Assembly: GCA_023301465.1 (NCBI GenBank)
Contig: JALZUQ010000006.1
Coordinates: 61,548-125,547, forward strand
Length of the DNA: 64,000 bases
Origin: Oligoflexales bacterium
Lineage (GTDB): Bacteria; Bdellovibrionota_B; Oligoflexia; Oligoflexales; JALZUQ01
Direction of reading: 5' to 3'
Made by a program: the position numbers and the translations under genes. Position 1 is the first letter of the stretch. The number at the start of each line of letters is the position of its first letter. A model generated the notes under the pieces. It saw only the letters and a list, made by a program, of their open reading frames with translations. It had not been told where the DNA came from and did no database searches. Shown piece after piece: positions 63,351-64,000 of the stretch.

Positions 63351-63754
63351 TTTCTTCCCTCGTGTGTATAGTGTATTCGGAATTTAGTGCTTTTTCACAA
63401 CTATTTTTTTTAATATGTTGTAATTATTAATAATTTTGTTAAGTGTGTATTCTGAAAAATTGGTTTTTGAATGGTTTTCATCGATTAAGCATATCCCCCA
63501 AGTAATGAAGTATCTTATCTAGTTTATATACTGATACTGTTTCTAAATATTTAGGGTTACAATATGACGTATAATTTGCTGTTGATATTCTGAATTGTTT
63601 TTAGCTGTAAGTCAGTGCAGACCTAAAGTAGTGAAGTCTTAACGAATGAAGGAAAGGCGACCCTCCTGTTTAGGAAGTAGCCTTCAAATGGGGATCACGA
63701 ACATAAAATACTTAAAAGGATGCTTCTCAGATAGAAATATTTTTTATGTTTCAC
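63351..63754. other. Intergenic region with an unassigned stem-loop
   Basis: About 400 bases with no gene. The left part should hold the promoter of the TIGR02147 gene. TGAAGG (63647-63652) and CCTTCA (63681-63686) enclose TCCT-GTTT-AGGA (63664-63675), a two-tier hairpin that could be a structured RNA. I cannot match it to a known riboswitch. Confidence 0.35.
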
Positions 63755-64000
63755 TCAATTATTTATGATACACGGAGCCTCTTGAGTGTCGGAGCACGAT
63801 CTACCTGAATCCAAAATGCGAGAAGTGCAACAACCCTCAGCACCACCTGGGAGTGAGTCACAACCGGCGCCGCCACAAGTTTCACCGCAAGAAAGACTGC
63901 AACAAACTCCATTTGATTCAGTGCCTGGTATACCATTACTACAGACTCCAAAAGGGCTAGGATTAACTGTTGAATCAGTACCAGTTGAATCAGTACCAGT
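63755..64000 (-). CDS. Cysteine-rich repeat protein, C-terminal end only
   Basis: An 81-codon open frame runs off the right edge, ending in TGA at 63755-63757. It begins with at least two copies of a GTDST repeat and then has a module with ten cysteines: GVCSNGIPGTESNGVCCSLS, CGETCGGAGCDSLPGGAEG, CCTSRILDSGRSCS and APC near the end. The spacing suggests a disulfide-rich extracellular domain of the CGGxGC...PGG...CC type seen in secreted proteins. No start is visible, so signal peptide and total length are unknown. It is probably a surface or secreted protein. Confidence 0.6.
   Translation of the reverse strand, partial: TGTDSTGTDSTVNPSPFGVCSNGIPGTESNGVCCSLSCGETCGGAGCDSLPGGAEGCCTSRILDSGRSCSDTQEAPCIINN
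63970..64000. repeat. 15-bp tandem repeat, two copies at window edge
   Basis: TTGAATCAGTACCAG occurs twice in a row and runs to the window end, in frame with the cysteine-rich gene (encoding GTDST on the minus strand). The array probably continues outside the window. Fifteen-base units keep the frame when copy number changes. Confidence 0.75.

Noticed and set aside
63647..63686. Cyclic-di-GMP riboswitch
   Set aside because: The hairpin lacks the conserved GEMM core and tetraloop, and there is no plus-strand gene within the window.

Overview
The window is AT-rich, gene-dense DNA from a Gram-negative bacterium. Lgt, several lipoprotein signals, DsbA/glutaredoxin-type redox proteins and periplasmic or secreted products support that reading. 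A TIGR02147-type regulator overlapping a small 'CGTEVGN' lipoprotein gene, a receiver protein with a PilZ-like tail, a transglutaminase-elicitor-like secreted protein and many exported proteins of unknown function suggest Bdellovibrionota/Oligoflexia-type bacteria. That placement is inference from gene content, not from a marker gene.

Layout. 1-3030: a histidine kinase (cut by the window edge) and its receiver protein, then a scarred stretch with mobile-element remnants, a ribbon-helix-helix antitoxin beside a headless RelE/ParE toxin, and a degenerate tRNA-Leu-like sequence. 3021-8070: a two-gene OpuC-type glycine betaine ABC transporter, then a minus-strand run of small membrane protein, DsbA-like protein, haloalkane-dehalogenase-like hydrolase and MscS channel. 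8280-10453: an ascorbate-peroxidase-like protein and a DUF4105 protein diverging from a region that holds a TetR-style palindrome, followed by a TetR regulator. 10597-15974: a flavin disulfide reductase, three membrane or FG-GAP/ASPIC genes, and a patatin phospholipase.

16296-23950 is a plus-strand run: TauE/SafE exporter, 4-TM protein, FMN-reductase-like flavoprotein, Na+/H+ antiporter, an 869-residue CDGSH/4Fe-4S/CDGSH/Rieske/TPP-enzyme fusion, RidA, and a hydrolase-OsmC fusion. It is followed on the other strand by a glutaredoxin-MauE protein. This is the most unusual system in the window and looks like a redox or reactive-metabolite module.

24726-39809 holds an exported hydrolase, a lipoprotein, a formaldehyde-detoxification operon (DAACS symporter, frmA, fghA), DUF502, PhoX, L31 type B, a lipase-like hydrolase, an ABC1/UbiB kinase, pabB, 3-hydroxyacyl-CoA dehydrogenase, a histone-H1-like protein and dapA. 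39887-45809: TGase-elicitor-like protein, M48 peptidase, a small membrane protein, and nadA-nadC-nadB (de novo NAD). 45858-53650: aldehyde dehydrogenase, PhyH-type oxygenase, a DCC protein with a MerR/B12-domain-like regulator, gcvP, fabH and tRNA-Thr. 54127-64000: two exported proteins of unusual type (a nucleotidyltransferase-like fold and an NlpC/P60-like fold), a ComEC-type MBL protein, lgt, a HAD phosphatase, a SulP transporter, the lipoprotein/TIGR02147 pair, and the C-terminus of a cysteine-rich repeat protein.

No CRISPR array, intact insertion sequence, prophage or rRNA operon was seen. Intergenic stretches over about 300 bp are described as their own entries.
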